From Coriobacteriales bacterium (GTDB lineage: Bacteria; Actinomycetota; Coriobacteriia; Coriobacteriales; UBA8131), in contig JAITUO010000044.1 of NCBI GenBank assembly GCA_031286245.1, positions 1-6,598 on the forward strand: a stretch of DNA of 6,598 nt, in the 5' to 3' direction. The position numbers and the translations under genes were made by a program. Numbering within the stretch: position 1 is the first letter of the stretch; each line of letters begins with the position of its first letter. The notes below the pieces were generated by a model. It made no database searches. It was not told the origin of the DNA and saw only the letters and a program-made list of their open reading frames with translations. Below, piece by piece: positions 1 through 5,498 of this stretch.

Positions 1-361
1 CTGTCAAAGTATTCATGGCATCGTTCATCAGAATAATCGTCACATCAGCCCCATTATTAAGATCGATTGGAGGCGCGTCTGGCGATGTGATACGAACTCC
101 GTCTAAGTAAAGAATAACCGGATCAGAGGCCGTGACCGTAATGTGGTTACCAGTTGGAGTACCCACAGAATCATAAACCCGATAGGTCCCACCAACACCG
201 ATATCCAGGACATTTTGGCTGATATCGAACTCACCATCATAATCAGCAGCATGTAGACTGGCTGGCTGGGCAGTAAGGTAAAGCACAGCAACGCCAAGAA
301 TTACCAGGAGGCCGATCAATCTGGACCTGGTGATTTGAGTCCGCTTGAAATGCATATTCAT
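1..361 (-). CDS. Secreted carbohydrate-binding/beta-helix-type protein, N-terminal part (runs off window)
   Basis: The gene reads leftward from an ATG at 361 and leaves the window after 120 codons, so the C-terminus is missing. The start is chosen because GGGGAAGGTG lies just upstream; a second ATG two codons on is possible. Residues 1-35 form a signal peptide: basic residues (K, R, R, R), a hydrophobic core LIGLLVILGVAVLYL, then small residues ending near SLHAA. The mature part is predicted beta-rich, with phrases such as ILYLDGVRI, PPIDLNNGADVTIIL and NTLT. Such phrases are typical, from family knowledge, of secreted proteins annotated as carbohydrate-binding domain (DUF4353-like) or parallel beta-helix proteins. 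It probably acts at or outside the cell surface. The ligand cannot be told from this piece, and the family call is by pattern memory, not by search. Confidence 0.72.
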   Translation of the reverse strand, partial: MNMHFKRTQITRSRLIGLLVILGVAVLYLTAQPASLHAADYDGEFDISQNVLDIGVGGTYRVYDSVGTPTGNHITVTASDPVILYLDGVRITSPDAPPIDLNNGADVTIILMNDAMNTLT

Positions 362-421
362 GACACACCTTCCCCGGGGGCTACTATGATTAAACTACGT
401 TGTTCCCTCAGTGTAGGGGAT

Positions 422-450
422 ATTTTACGCGAAGATGCGCAGGTAAGCAA
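422..450 (-). promoter_or_regulatory. Candidate sigma-70 promoter for the secreted protein gene
   Basis: Reading leftward, TTGCTT (450-445) is followed after exactly 17 bases by TAAAAT (427-422), five of six matches to the -10 consensus. Transcription would start near 415, giving a leader of about 54 bases before the ATG at 361. The -35 match is only moderate. Confidence 0.4.
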
Positions 451-476
451 GGCATTTCTTGCATACTACATTTATT

Positions 477-490
477 ATGTGGAGAAAACC
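477..490 (+). repeat. Intergenic motif copy 1 (ATGTGGAGAAAACC)
   Basis: This is one of four copies of ATGTGGAKAARMCC in the window. The following bases GTATC also resemble those after copy 4 (GTGTC), so copies 1 and 4 share 16 of 19 positions. It lies about 190 bases upstream of the HTH-array gene. Confidence 0.5.
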
Positions 491-613
491 GTATCAATTC
501 ATGCTTCAATCATTATTAAGCTGGTCAGAATTTGCCTAACCCTGGACGCCACCCCGACCCCAATCACGCCCATCCGCCTAACCACAAAAACTGTTTTCGG
601 ATATGATTACTTA

Positions 614-660
614 TGACAGAGTTAATGTCACATAATATGAGTTCCGATATGTCCGACATA
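614..660 (+). promoter_or_regulatory. Operator-like cluster before the HTH-array gene
   Basis: Two inverted repeats stand within 47 bases. TGACA (614-618) and TGTCA (626-630) are separated by 7 bases, and TATGTC (648-653) and GACATA (655-660) are separated by a single C, a perfect 13-bp dyad. Four TGTC/GACA half-sites result. The -10-like CATAAT (631-636) abuts the first dyad, while the second dyad ends 20 bases before the start codon. Such placement suits repression, possibly autoregulation. No good -35 hexamer is visible, and the binding protein is unknown. Confidence 0.45.
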
Positions 661-680
661 CTGGAGATTAGGATTAGAAA

Positions 681-1649
681 ATGCCAGACCCGAGGAAAAG
701 CGTTTTCACAGGCCATGAAGACGAAATCGTCTCACTGTTTAAAAAAGGGGCCTCCCAAGCAGATATCGCCAGGCGTTTCAACACTACTAATGAGAATGTC
801 TGGTTATGGCTGGGACGACACCCAGAATTCTTAGAGCACTACCAAGGTAAAAAGGGTTTGAACTACCAAAGTAAAAAAGGTTTGAATAACAAGAGCAAAA
901 AGGGTTTGAATAGCAAGAGCAAAAAGGGTTTCACTGAGCGAAGCTACAAACTGGATCCCGATGCAGATCAAATAATCGAGCATTTAAAAAACGGTAAGTC
1001 ATACCATGAGATCGCTGATTTGCTTGGAGTCAGCTATTCAACATTGAAAGATTGGTTGAAGCGCCATCCTGAAATAAAACAGCTTTACTCTCGAAAGAAA
1101 AAACGCATACTGGATCAGCACGTCGAAACTATCGTAGAGTTGCTAAAACAGGGAAACAGTTACACAGCAATTGCCAAGAAATTAAATATTAGCAATCAAA
1201 CGGTCGGTAGGTGGATGGCTAAACACCCCGATATCGCTCAGCAATACTCCTTTAACCGCTATTCTGGTATAAAGTCCATTTTTGACGACAATAGAGACTT
1301 GATTATCGAATTACTAGATCAAGGTCGTTCATATACCTACATTTCGCTATACATTGGCTCTAATCCTACATCACTGAGATTGTGGCTGAACAAACACCCA
1401 GAGGTTCATACCCACTACTCGATTAAACCTAAAGCTGGTGGCTTGTCAACTTGCGATGATAATACTGACCTGATCACCGAACTGTTGGATCAGGGTAGAT
1501 CCATAAGCTACATATCACTTCATATCGGGTCTAATCTTTCAACTTTGTCAAGATGGTTGAATAAACACCCTGAGATTAAGGAGCGTTATTCATACGATGC
1601 CCGGAAAAACTACTACTTTTTACGGGACCGGTCAAAAGCAAACTCATAA
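681..1649 (+). CDS. Five-module helix-turn-helix array protein
   Basis: The 322-aa protein carries five ungapped 43-residue modules at residues 12-54, 94-136, 147-189, 204-246 and 261-303. Each follows the pattern I-[IVT]-x-L-[LF]-x(2)-G-x-S, then a second helix (such as YTAIAKKLNI), then a recognition-type helix ending in W-[LM]-x-[RK]-H-P-[DE]-[FIV]-x(3)-Y. W43, W125, W178, W235 and W292 align, as do the HP pairs and final tyrosines. This is a homeodomain-like HTH pattern, and the W-x(3)-HPE-x(4)-Y end recalls the DNA-binding domain of Sf6-type phage small terminases, from memory. Residues 56-87 form a lysine-rich 8-residue repeat linker; the other linkers are 10, 14 and 14 residues. No catalytic domain or membrane segment is seen, so it is probably a cytoplasmic multi-site DNA-binding protein. 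ATG 681 has AGGA seven bases upstream. It converges on the AbiE operon. DNA binding is confident; the role is unknown. Confidence 0.88.
   Translation: MPDPRKSVFTGHEDEIVSLFKKGASQADIARRFNTTNENVWLWLGRHPEFLEHYQGKKGLNYQSKKGLNNKSKKGLNSKSKKGFTERSYKLDPDADQIIEHLKNGKSYHEIADLLGVSYSTLKDWLKRHPEIKQLYSRKKKRILDQHVETIVELLKQGNSYTAIAKKLNISNQTVGRWMAKHPDIAQQYSFNRYSGIKSIFDDNRDLIIELLDQGRSYTYISLYIGSNPTSLRLWLNKHPEVHTHYSIKPKAGGLSTCDDNTDLITELLDQGRSISYISLHIGSNLSTLSRWLNKHPEIKERYSYDARKNYYFLRDRSKANS
846..941 (+). repeat. Four in-frame 24-bp tandem repeats (Lys-rich linker)
   Basis: Four 24-bp units start at 846, 870, 894 and 918 and encode variants of SKKGLNxK (GKKGLNYQ, SKKGLNNK, SKKGLNSK, SKKGFTER). The core AAAAAGGGTTTGAA is nearly unchanged in the first three, and the last diverges at its end. 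They lie between HTH modules 1 and 2. The copy number is probably variable between strains by slippage, always in steps of eight residues. The positive charge suits non-specific or minor-groove DNA contact. Confidence 0.85.
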
Positions 1650-1868
1650 TATGTGGATAAAACCAGGCGCGTCGGTACTATAAACCAGCCTCACGCCCAT
1701 GAAGTTAGCCAAGAAATTGTCTAAACTAGTCATTGACGAGAGATAATCATTAATTGCTCGATTGCTCTCCGTACTACCATACCCATTTCACATCAAATTG
1801 TTGGTTATTTCTTTCAGCTGTGACAATTACTATCTCATTTCATCCAGCTAGCATCAAAATCCCCAGCT
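1650..1868. other. Convergent intergenic region without a recognised gene
   Basis: This stretch separates the ends of the HTH-array gene and the abiEii toxin gene. Apart from the motif copy at 1651-1664 I see no gene, no strong hairpin with a T-run, and only a 15-codon open frame near 1699 without a ribosome binding site. Confidence 0.5.
1651..1664 (+). repeat. Intergenic motif copy 2 (ATGTGGATAAAACC), with a DnaA-box match
   Basis: This second copy of ATGTGGAKAARMCC starts two bases after the stop codon of the HTH-array gene. Its TGTGGATAA (1652-1660) is the exact complement of the DnaA box TTATCCACA. A single isolated box is not an origin, so DnaA binding is only one reading of it. Confidence 0.5.
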
Positions 1869-2813
1869 CTACAAAGCTCCAACGATTTGGTAAAGCTTCA
1901 TAACAGTCTCAGCCATGTGTTCGTAAAAACCTGAGCGTTTAAGAGTGCGATCGATGACTTGTGTAGGCAAAAAACGTAGCATCTGTTTATTGAAATCACT
2001 GCCTTGAAGTATTTCAGGTATCTCAAAAACACGAGATTGATTCTCATTGAACCGACCGTGTTCTGCATAATCATCTAGCTTAGCATCAAACAATCTTGGC
2101 AGCAAACTATGGTCAAACCCAGCTTGAACTGCAAGCCAGCGTAAATCCCAAAGATCACGGTGCCTAATGTGCTTTGAGCTGACAAATGCCAGCAGCTTGT
2201 CTGCTGCGATCTCTTCTAGAGACTCACAGACTATCAAAGTATCTGCATACGATGCAGGTAATTCAGCATAATTGACGATCATGCTCCTTATCATCCTGGT
2301 ATGTGCTGGGACACATGCAACTTGGATATTGATACGTTGCTTCGGCAGATCTGGTCTATTGGCTGCGACAGTCACCAACACAGTCCAAGTCCGAACTCTA
2401 ACAGCACCTTCAGAATCATTAATAGTGGGAATTTGAGAGATATGATCTGTTATTGAATCGCATGAGGTGACATGAGTTGATGTGCTCGCAACTGGCTCCT
2501 CAACGGAGACATCGACAGCATACCGTCTTAATAAAGCCTGTCTAATGGTTTCTGAGAATAATGTAAAATTAATATGGTCTAACGTAGTGCCACCAGCAAA
2601 GTCGAGATCCTCACTATACCTTTCTGAGGAATAGCAAAGCCTCAAACATGTCCCGCCCTGGAAGCTCAATAGCTCAAGTATACGAGCTTCATCCAAAGCC
2701 AATAGGATCTCATAATGCAAAAGCTCCTTTTGGATTACCGGTAGCATCCTTTCACGGTTAGAATTGCGTGACAGCTCTAACGCCAGTGTAAGAAACTCAT
2801 TTTTTGTGCTCAT
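1869..2813 (-). CDS. abiEii: AbiEii-type nucleotidyltransferase toxin (type IV toxin-antitoxin)
   Basis: This 314-aa protein is the toxin half of an AbiE system. With the start at ATG 2813, the nucleotidyltransferase signature is GGT (53-55) followed by R65-Y-S-E-D-L-D-F72, with D69 and D71 as the likely metal-binding aspartates. The second family motif is A204-D-K206, followed by R219-D-L-W-D223. These are the hallmark blocks of the AbiEii/AbiGii family. Family members act in abortive phage infection, and the related mycobacterial MenT enzymes add nucleotides to tRNA; the substrate here is unknown. All expected motif residues are present, so it looks intact. ATG 2813 is preferred because AAGGGG sits five bases upstream. 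An in-frame GTG at 2819 would place that site too close. It follows abiEi after 54 bases and is probably cotranscribed with it. Confidence 0.92.
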   Translation of the reverse strand: MSTKNEFLTLALELSRNSNRERMLPVIQKELLHYEILLALDEARILELLSFQGGTCLRLCYSSERYSEDLDFAGGTTLDHINFTLFSETIRQALLRRYAVDVSVEEPVASTSTHVTSCDSITDHISQIPTINDSEGAVRVRTWTVLVTVAANRPDLPKQRINIQVACVPAHTRMIRSMIVNYAELPASYADTLIVCESLEEIAADKLLAFVSSKHIRHRDLWDLRWLAVQAGFDHSLLPRLFDAKLDDYAEHGRFNENQSRVFEIPEILQGSDFNKQMLRFLPTQVIDRTLKRSGFYEHMAETVMKLYQIVGAL

Positions 2814-2867
2814 ATCCACCCCTTTTTGATTACCTTCCTATCTATCTTACTCCGAAAAAAAGACGCA

Positions 2868-3395
2868 CTACCCATTTCTAACGATTATCGACAGATTGCG
2901 TCCGACATCTTTTATGTTCTGTAAGGCAAAAACCTCAGTAGCAATGGGTAAACAATGCCCCGGCCTGGAGACAGTGTTTGCGATGATCTCTACTGGTTGT
3001 CTATTTGTATGTGTGAATTCGATGATTCCGTATGGAGTAACAAACTCCCCTCTGCGTCCAGTAGTCATAAAAGTGATCCTGTCAATTGGTATCTGGGAGA
3101 TGCTACCCCATTGCGATAATGCTGATTCAAGACTCTCATATGTATACTCGCCACGCCTTAATGTTGCAGCGATTTGTTCGATTGTCGTTCCACCGATATT
3201 AGCACTCTGCGCAAAAACATAAACATCTCTGGCTGCATGAATAAGCACTCCCCTGGTAACAAGACGTCTCAAGCATTGGTTAAAAGTGTTCTCTGATGCC
3301 TCGTCGAACAGTTTTACCAAATCACGCTTTGCGTAAACATATCGTCCTTGACGATCTTGTTCGAGTAAAATTAAAAACGCTTCTTCAAAACGCAT
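2868..3395 (-). CDS. abiEi: AbiEi family antitoxin and probable autorepressor
   Basis: This 175-aa protein is the antitoxin partner of the downstream abiEii toxin. Residues 1-60 look like a winged helix (LVKLFDEASENTFNQCLRRL, then a wing-like strand RDVYVFAQS). Residues 65-175 form the C-terminal domain, with typical AbiEi phrases YTYESLESALSQWG, SQIPIDRITFMTTGR and PYGIIEFTHT. In studied AbiE systems (established knowledge) the C-terminal domain neutralises the toxin without a stable protein complex, and the winged helix binds inverted repeats in its own promoter. ATG 3395 has AGGAG six bases upstream. The antitoxin-first order is the usual one for this family. The domain layout appears complete and no frameshift is seen. 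Confidence 0.9.
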   Translation of the reverse strand: MRFEEAFLILLEQDRQGRYVYAKRDLVKLFDEASENTFNQCLRRLVTRGVLIHAARDVYVFAQSANIGGTTIEQIAATLRRGEYTYESLESALSQWGSISQIPIDRITFMTTGRRGEFVTPYGIIEFTHTNRQPVEIIANTVSRPGHCLPIATEVFALQNIKDVGRNLSIIVRNG

Positions 3396-3443
3396 TGAAA
3401 GCTCCTATCAAGAGTGGAACAAATAGTTTCAAGACAACAGTAT

Positions 3444-3471
3444 CGTCTAAAAATCGATAATCTGATAGACG
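3444..3471 (-). promoter_or_regulatory. Candidate AbiEi operator upstream of abiEi
   Basis: CGTCTA (3444-3449) and TAGACG (3466-3471) form a 6-bp inverted repeat with a 16-base spacer. A second overlapping pair, TATCG (3441-3445) and CGATA (3455-3459), is nested with it. On the minus strand TTGACG (3475-3470) could serve as a -35 element, though the matching -10 (TTTTAG at 17 bases) is poor. AbiEi antitoxins are known to bind inverted repeats in this position. Confidence 0.35.
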
Positions 3472-3530
3472 TCAATAGTACAAAGATGTGCAACTAATGT
3501 CAACCAAACACAAACCAGCATTGTTAAAAA

Positions 3531-3544
3531 ATGTGGAGAAACCC
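3531..3544 (+). repeat. Intergenic motif copy 3 (ATGTGGAGAAACCC)
   Basis: This third copy of ATGTGGAKAARMCC sits between the abiEi start and the end of the Fe-S protein gene. Only the core and the two C residues are kept, and the bases after it differ from those of copies 1 and 4. Confidence 0.45.
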
Positions 3545-3619
3545 ATTGCGAAGCGTCTTAGGCAACTCGAGTCTACAGATAGCTCTACAAGTAAGTCTCT
3601 GTCTCCAGTTTCTAGTTTG

Positions 3620-4312
3620 CTATTGAATAGTATTCGCTAAAGCACCAAACCCATGGGGACATATCGTTCGGCACAAATAGCACTTGATTTTCAGCTTTCG
3701 ATCTTCAATCCTAAAATACTTTGCACATCCCTTTTTACCGAATGCAGCAGGATTACCCAGTGATCCTGCAGGACAGGCTTCAACGCAAATATTGCAATCA
3801 TCACACATGCCGGATTGGATTTTTTCATCATAGTCCAACTCTGCATCGGTAAGATCCGCACTGAGCCAGAGCAGGTTGCCATATCGTGGATTCGTGAGCA
3901 AGTAGTTTTTCCCTATTACACCAAGCCCAGCGTTCTCTGCAGCATGTTTCAGAGAAATGTGGCCAAATAGCTCTTTGTTACCATCGCGATCTATTGACTT
4001 GCCGCCGGATGCACTGATTGCTTTCACTTTGTATCCATTGGCCTTGATGCGTTTCGACACAACTTTAGCCATTTCAGTCATTTTGGTTAGCATGGAATTT
4101 CGACAAGCAGTGTATTCGGCTACACTTTCAAAGACTTCCGGCGAGAATGTAGCACCCAAAACAACAACAGATAGGCATTCAGGGAGTACATCTGTAGGCT
4201 TAAACCCCTCTGGTGCCAAGTCGAAGCCATTGGAAGCCGCTATACCAACGACATCTGCTCCCGCATCTCTGCAATATTCTCTCACCATCTCGCTGGTTAG
4301 TTCCGTCGTCAC
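3620..4312 (-). CDS. Short QueG-like double [4Fe-4S] protein, probable corrinoid-linked reductase
   Basis: This 230-aa protein carries a bacterial ferredoxin-type C-terminus with eight cysteines for two [4Fe-4S] clusters: C170-x2-C173-x2-C176-x3-C180-P, C196, and C211-x2-C214-x3-C218-P. Before them, NAGLGVIGKN (127-136) and LTDAEL (154-159) match the core of the epoxyqueuosine reductase (QueG)/reductive dehalogenase superfamily. QueG itself is about 380 aa; the C-terminal HEAT-like part is missing here, and the catalytic-aspartate region of QueG (DSxP before AGLG) reads LFGH, so epoxyqueuosine reduction is unlikely. Its divergent neighbour is a methyltransferase of the corrinoid-using URO-D family, so a role in reducing or activating a corrinoid protein is reasonable inference. 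The start is GTG 4312, preceded by AGGGAGGG. It is cytoplasmic, with no Tat signal seen. Confidence 0.87.
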   Translation of the reverse strand: MTTELTSEMVREYCRDAGADVVGIAASNGFDLAPEGFKPTDVLPECLSVVVLGATFSPEVFESVAEYTACRNSMLTKMTEMAKVVSKRIKANGYKVKAISASGGKSIDRDGNKELFGHISLKHAAENAGLGVIGKNYLLTNPRYGNLLWLSADLTDAELDYDEKIQSGMCDDCNICVEACPAGSLGNPAAFGKKGCAKYFRIEDRKLKIKCYLCRTICPHGFGALANTIQ

Positions 4313-4351
4313 TTTCCCTCCCTCTATCTACACAGAAATAACAACTTCTCA

Positions 4352-4357
4352 ATTATA
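4352..4357 (-). promoter_or_regulatory. -10 element for the Fe-S protein gene
   Basis: A perfect TATAAT reads leftward at 4357-4352. Transcription would start near 4345, about 30 bases before the GTG at 4312. No good -35 stands 16-18 bases upstream, so an activator may be needed. Confidence 0.4.
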
Positions 4358-4384
4358 ACCTGTGGTTTTCTGATACCCACTCAC

Positions 4385-4392
4385 GTCATGAC
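4385..4392. promoter_or_regulatory. Palindrome GTCATGAC between divergent promoters
   Basis: A perfect 8-bp palindrome lies between the leftward TATAAT and the rightward promoter at 4401. This is where a shared regulator of the Fe-S protein and methyltransferase genes could bind. Eight bases alone are weak evidence. Confidence 0.25.
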
Positions 4393-4400
4393 CTACTATA

Positions 4401-4429
4401 TTGTCTATATGGAAAACACTTTGTATCAA
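4401..4429 (+). promoter_or_regulatory. Candidate promoter for the URO-D-family methyltransferase
   Basis: TTGTCT (4401-4406) and TATCAA (4424-4429) each match the sigma-70 consensus at four of six positions and are exactly 17 bases apart. The leader would be about 25 bases and contains AAGGAGGAGG just before the ATG, a very strong ribosome binding site that suggests high translation. Confidence 0.38.
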
Positions 4430-4461
4430 AGAGGAAAAAGCGGAAAAGGAGGAGGAATACA

Positions 4462-5487
4462 ATGAACACAGAAAAAGAAAACGTCTTAAAAGTCTATGCC
4501 GGTGAGATGCCAGATTGGGTACCGCTGGCAGAAAAAGCCTATGCCCTCTGCACACCACTGGCCATCACCGGTGGGGGATCACCCGATCAGTCACCCCCAG
4601 TACCGGGCACGATCATCTACAACCTCCTGGGCACACCCCACATTATTACACCGGATCCGAACATCGCTCCAATGCCAATCCCAGGTGATCCCCAAGTAAA
4701 AGACATCACTCGCTGGCGCGACTATCTAAACTACCCCTTCCCAGACATCGATTCTCTGGACTGGAGTGCAGACATCGAGATGGCAAAAAGCATCGACAGA
4801 AACTCCATGGCAGTCCAAGCCTTTGTCGGGGGAGTGGCTTTCACAGGCGCTCCTTTCAACTGCATGGTGGATATCTTGGGCCACGAGGGTGCCAGCATAG
4901 CCATGCTCGATGAGGACGAGAAGGCATTTTGGCATGAGCTGCTGACATACCAGACCGACATGGAGATCAAAATGATCAACAAAATGGCGGAAATCTACCA
5001 ACCGGACATCATCTGTTCAAGCGATGACCTGGCCAGCGCCCACGGCCCTTTCATGTCTCCCGCGACTTACAACGAGATGATCAAACCTTATCAGCAGCGC
5101 ATCATCAAACGCATCCTGGATACCGGTTGCATCGCCGAGGTGCATTGCTGTGGTAAGGCTGAATCCTTCGTCGACAGCTGGTACGAAATGGGCGTGCGCG
5201 CCTGGAATCCCGCTCAAATCTTCAACGACCTGGAAGCCATCAAGGCTAAGTACGGCCGCCAGTTCGTGATCAGCGGTGGATTCGATTCCTCCGGCAAGAT
5301 CAATGTCAGAGGCGCTAAAGAAGAAGATGTCCGAGCTTCCATCCGACAGAGTTTCGAGCGCTACGCTCCAGGCGGTGGCTACATCTTCAGCACAGCGTTC
5401 ATGGCTCTGCCGCACGACCTGGGCGACGAGCATATGGGTTGGATACTCGATGAAGCTGAGCGGTGTTCCAAGGCAATGTATAACTGA
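4462..5487 (+). CDS. Uroporphyrinogen decarboxylase-family (MtaA/CmuA-like) methyltransferase
   Basis: This 341-aa TIM-barrel protein belongs to the URO-D superfamily. The central block reads SSDDLASAHGPFMSP (186-200), then a helix with IKPY (207-210), HCCG (228-231) and ISGGFD (270-275), which is the usual order for corrinoid methyltransferases. In MtaA/MtbA the H-x-C pair binds the zinc that activates the thiol acceptor, so H228 and C230 are the likely ligands. The usual distal cysteine is not obvious near 300-318. True heme-pathway HemE is unlikely given the zinc motif and the context. It probably moves a methyl group between a corrinoid protein and a small acceptor; the substrate is unknown. 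Start ATG 4462 follows AAGGAGGAGG. It is divergent from the Fe-S reductase. Its codons end in C or G far more often than those of the neighbouring genes, suggesting strong expression or a different origin. Confidence 0.9.
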   Translation: MNTEKENVLKVYAGEMPDWVPLAEKAYALCTPLAITGGGSPDQSPPVPGTIIYNLLGTPHIITPDPNIAPMPIPGDPQVKDITRWRDYLNYPFPDIDSLDWSADIEMAKSIDRNSMAVQAFVGGVAFTGAPFNCMVDILGHEGASIAMLDEDEKAFWHELLTYQTDMEIKMINKMAEIYQPDIICSSDDLASAHGPFMSPATYNEMIKPYQQRIIKRILDTGCIAEVHCCGKAESFVDSWYEMGVRAWNPAQIFNDLEAIKAKYGRQFVISGGFDSSGKINVRGAKEEDVRASIRQSFERYAPGGGYIFSTAFMALPHDLGDEHMGWILDEAERCSKAMYN

Positions 5488-5498
5488 CAACCAAGAGC

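Larger units (their letters stand above)
362..680. other. Divergent intergenic control region
   Basis: The space between the leftward secreted-protein gene and the rightward HTH-array gene holds no convincing gene. From left to right it contains the secreted-protein promoter (422-450), one copy of the ATGTGGAKAARMCC motif (477-490), a strongly C-rich top-strand stretch (about 540-590), and an operator-like cluster with a -10-like CATAAT (631-636) just before the HTH-array gene. Confidence 0.6.
3396..3619. other. Intergenic region upstream of abiEi
   Basis: It holds the abiEi leader with its ribosome binding site, an inverted repeat (3444-3471) and motif copy 3 (3531-3544). The only open frame is 47 codons on the plus strand (3497-3640), without a ribosome binding site and running into the opposite gene's end; I do not call it. 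Confidence 0.5.

Noticed and set aside
335..616. 93-codon plus-strand frame starting with TTG
   Set aside because: It begins inside the opposite secreted-protein gene, crosses its promoter, has no ribosome binding site and no recognisable protein pattern.
613..834. 73-codon frame overlapping the start of the HTH-array gene
   Set aside because: It runs through the operator-like cluster and then shadows the HTH-array gene in another frame; its sequence has no family likeness, and the array frame explains the DNA.
846..900. A-runs in the linker as programmed frameshift sites
   Set aside because: The runs are at most six A and are not in the phase needed for an X-XXY-YYZ shift; the zero frame continues through three clean HTH modules beyond module 2.
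846..941. Tandem repeats as a CRISPR-like array
   Set aside because: The 24-bp units are head to tail without spacers, in frame inside a protein gene, and encode a lysine-rich linker.
3531..3560. Terminator after the Fe-S gene (T-run on the minus strand)
   Set aside because: A six-T run is present, but only three or four base pairs can form before it.
3497..3640. 47-codon plus-strand frame (MSTKHKPALLKNVEKPIAKR onward)
   Set aside because: There is no ribosome binding site, it contains motif copy 3, and it overlaps the end of the opposite Fe-S gene. Its charged, serine-rich sequence is not enough to call a gene.
4313..4461. Cobalamin riboswitch before the corrinoid-linked genes
   Set aside because: The 149-base divergent region is too short once both promoters are placed, and no B12-box-like sequence is visible.
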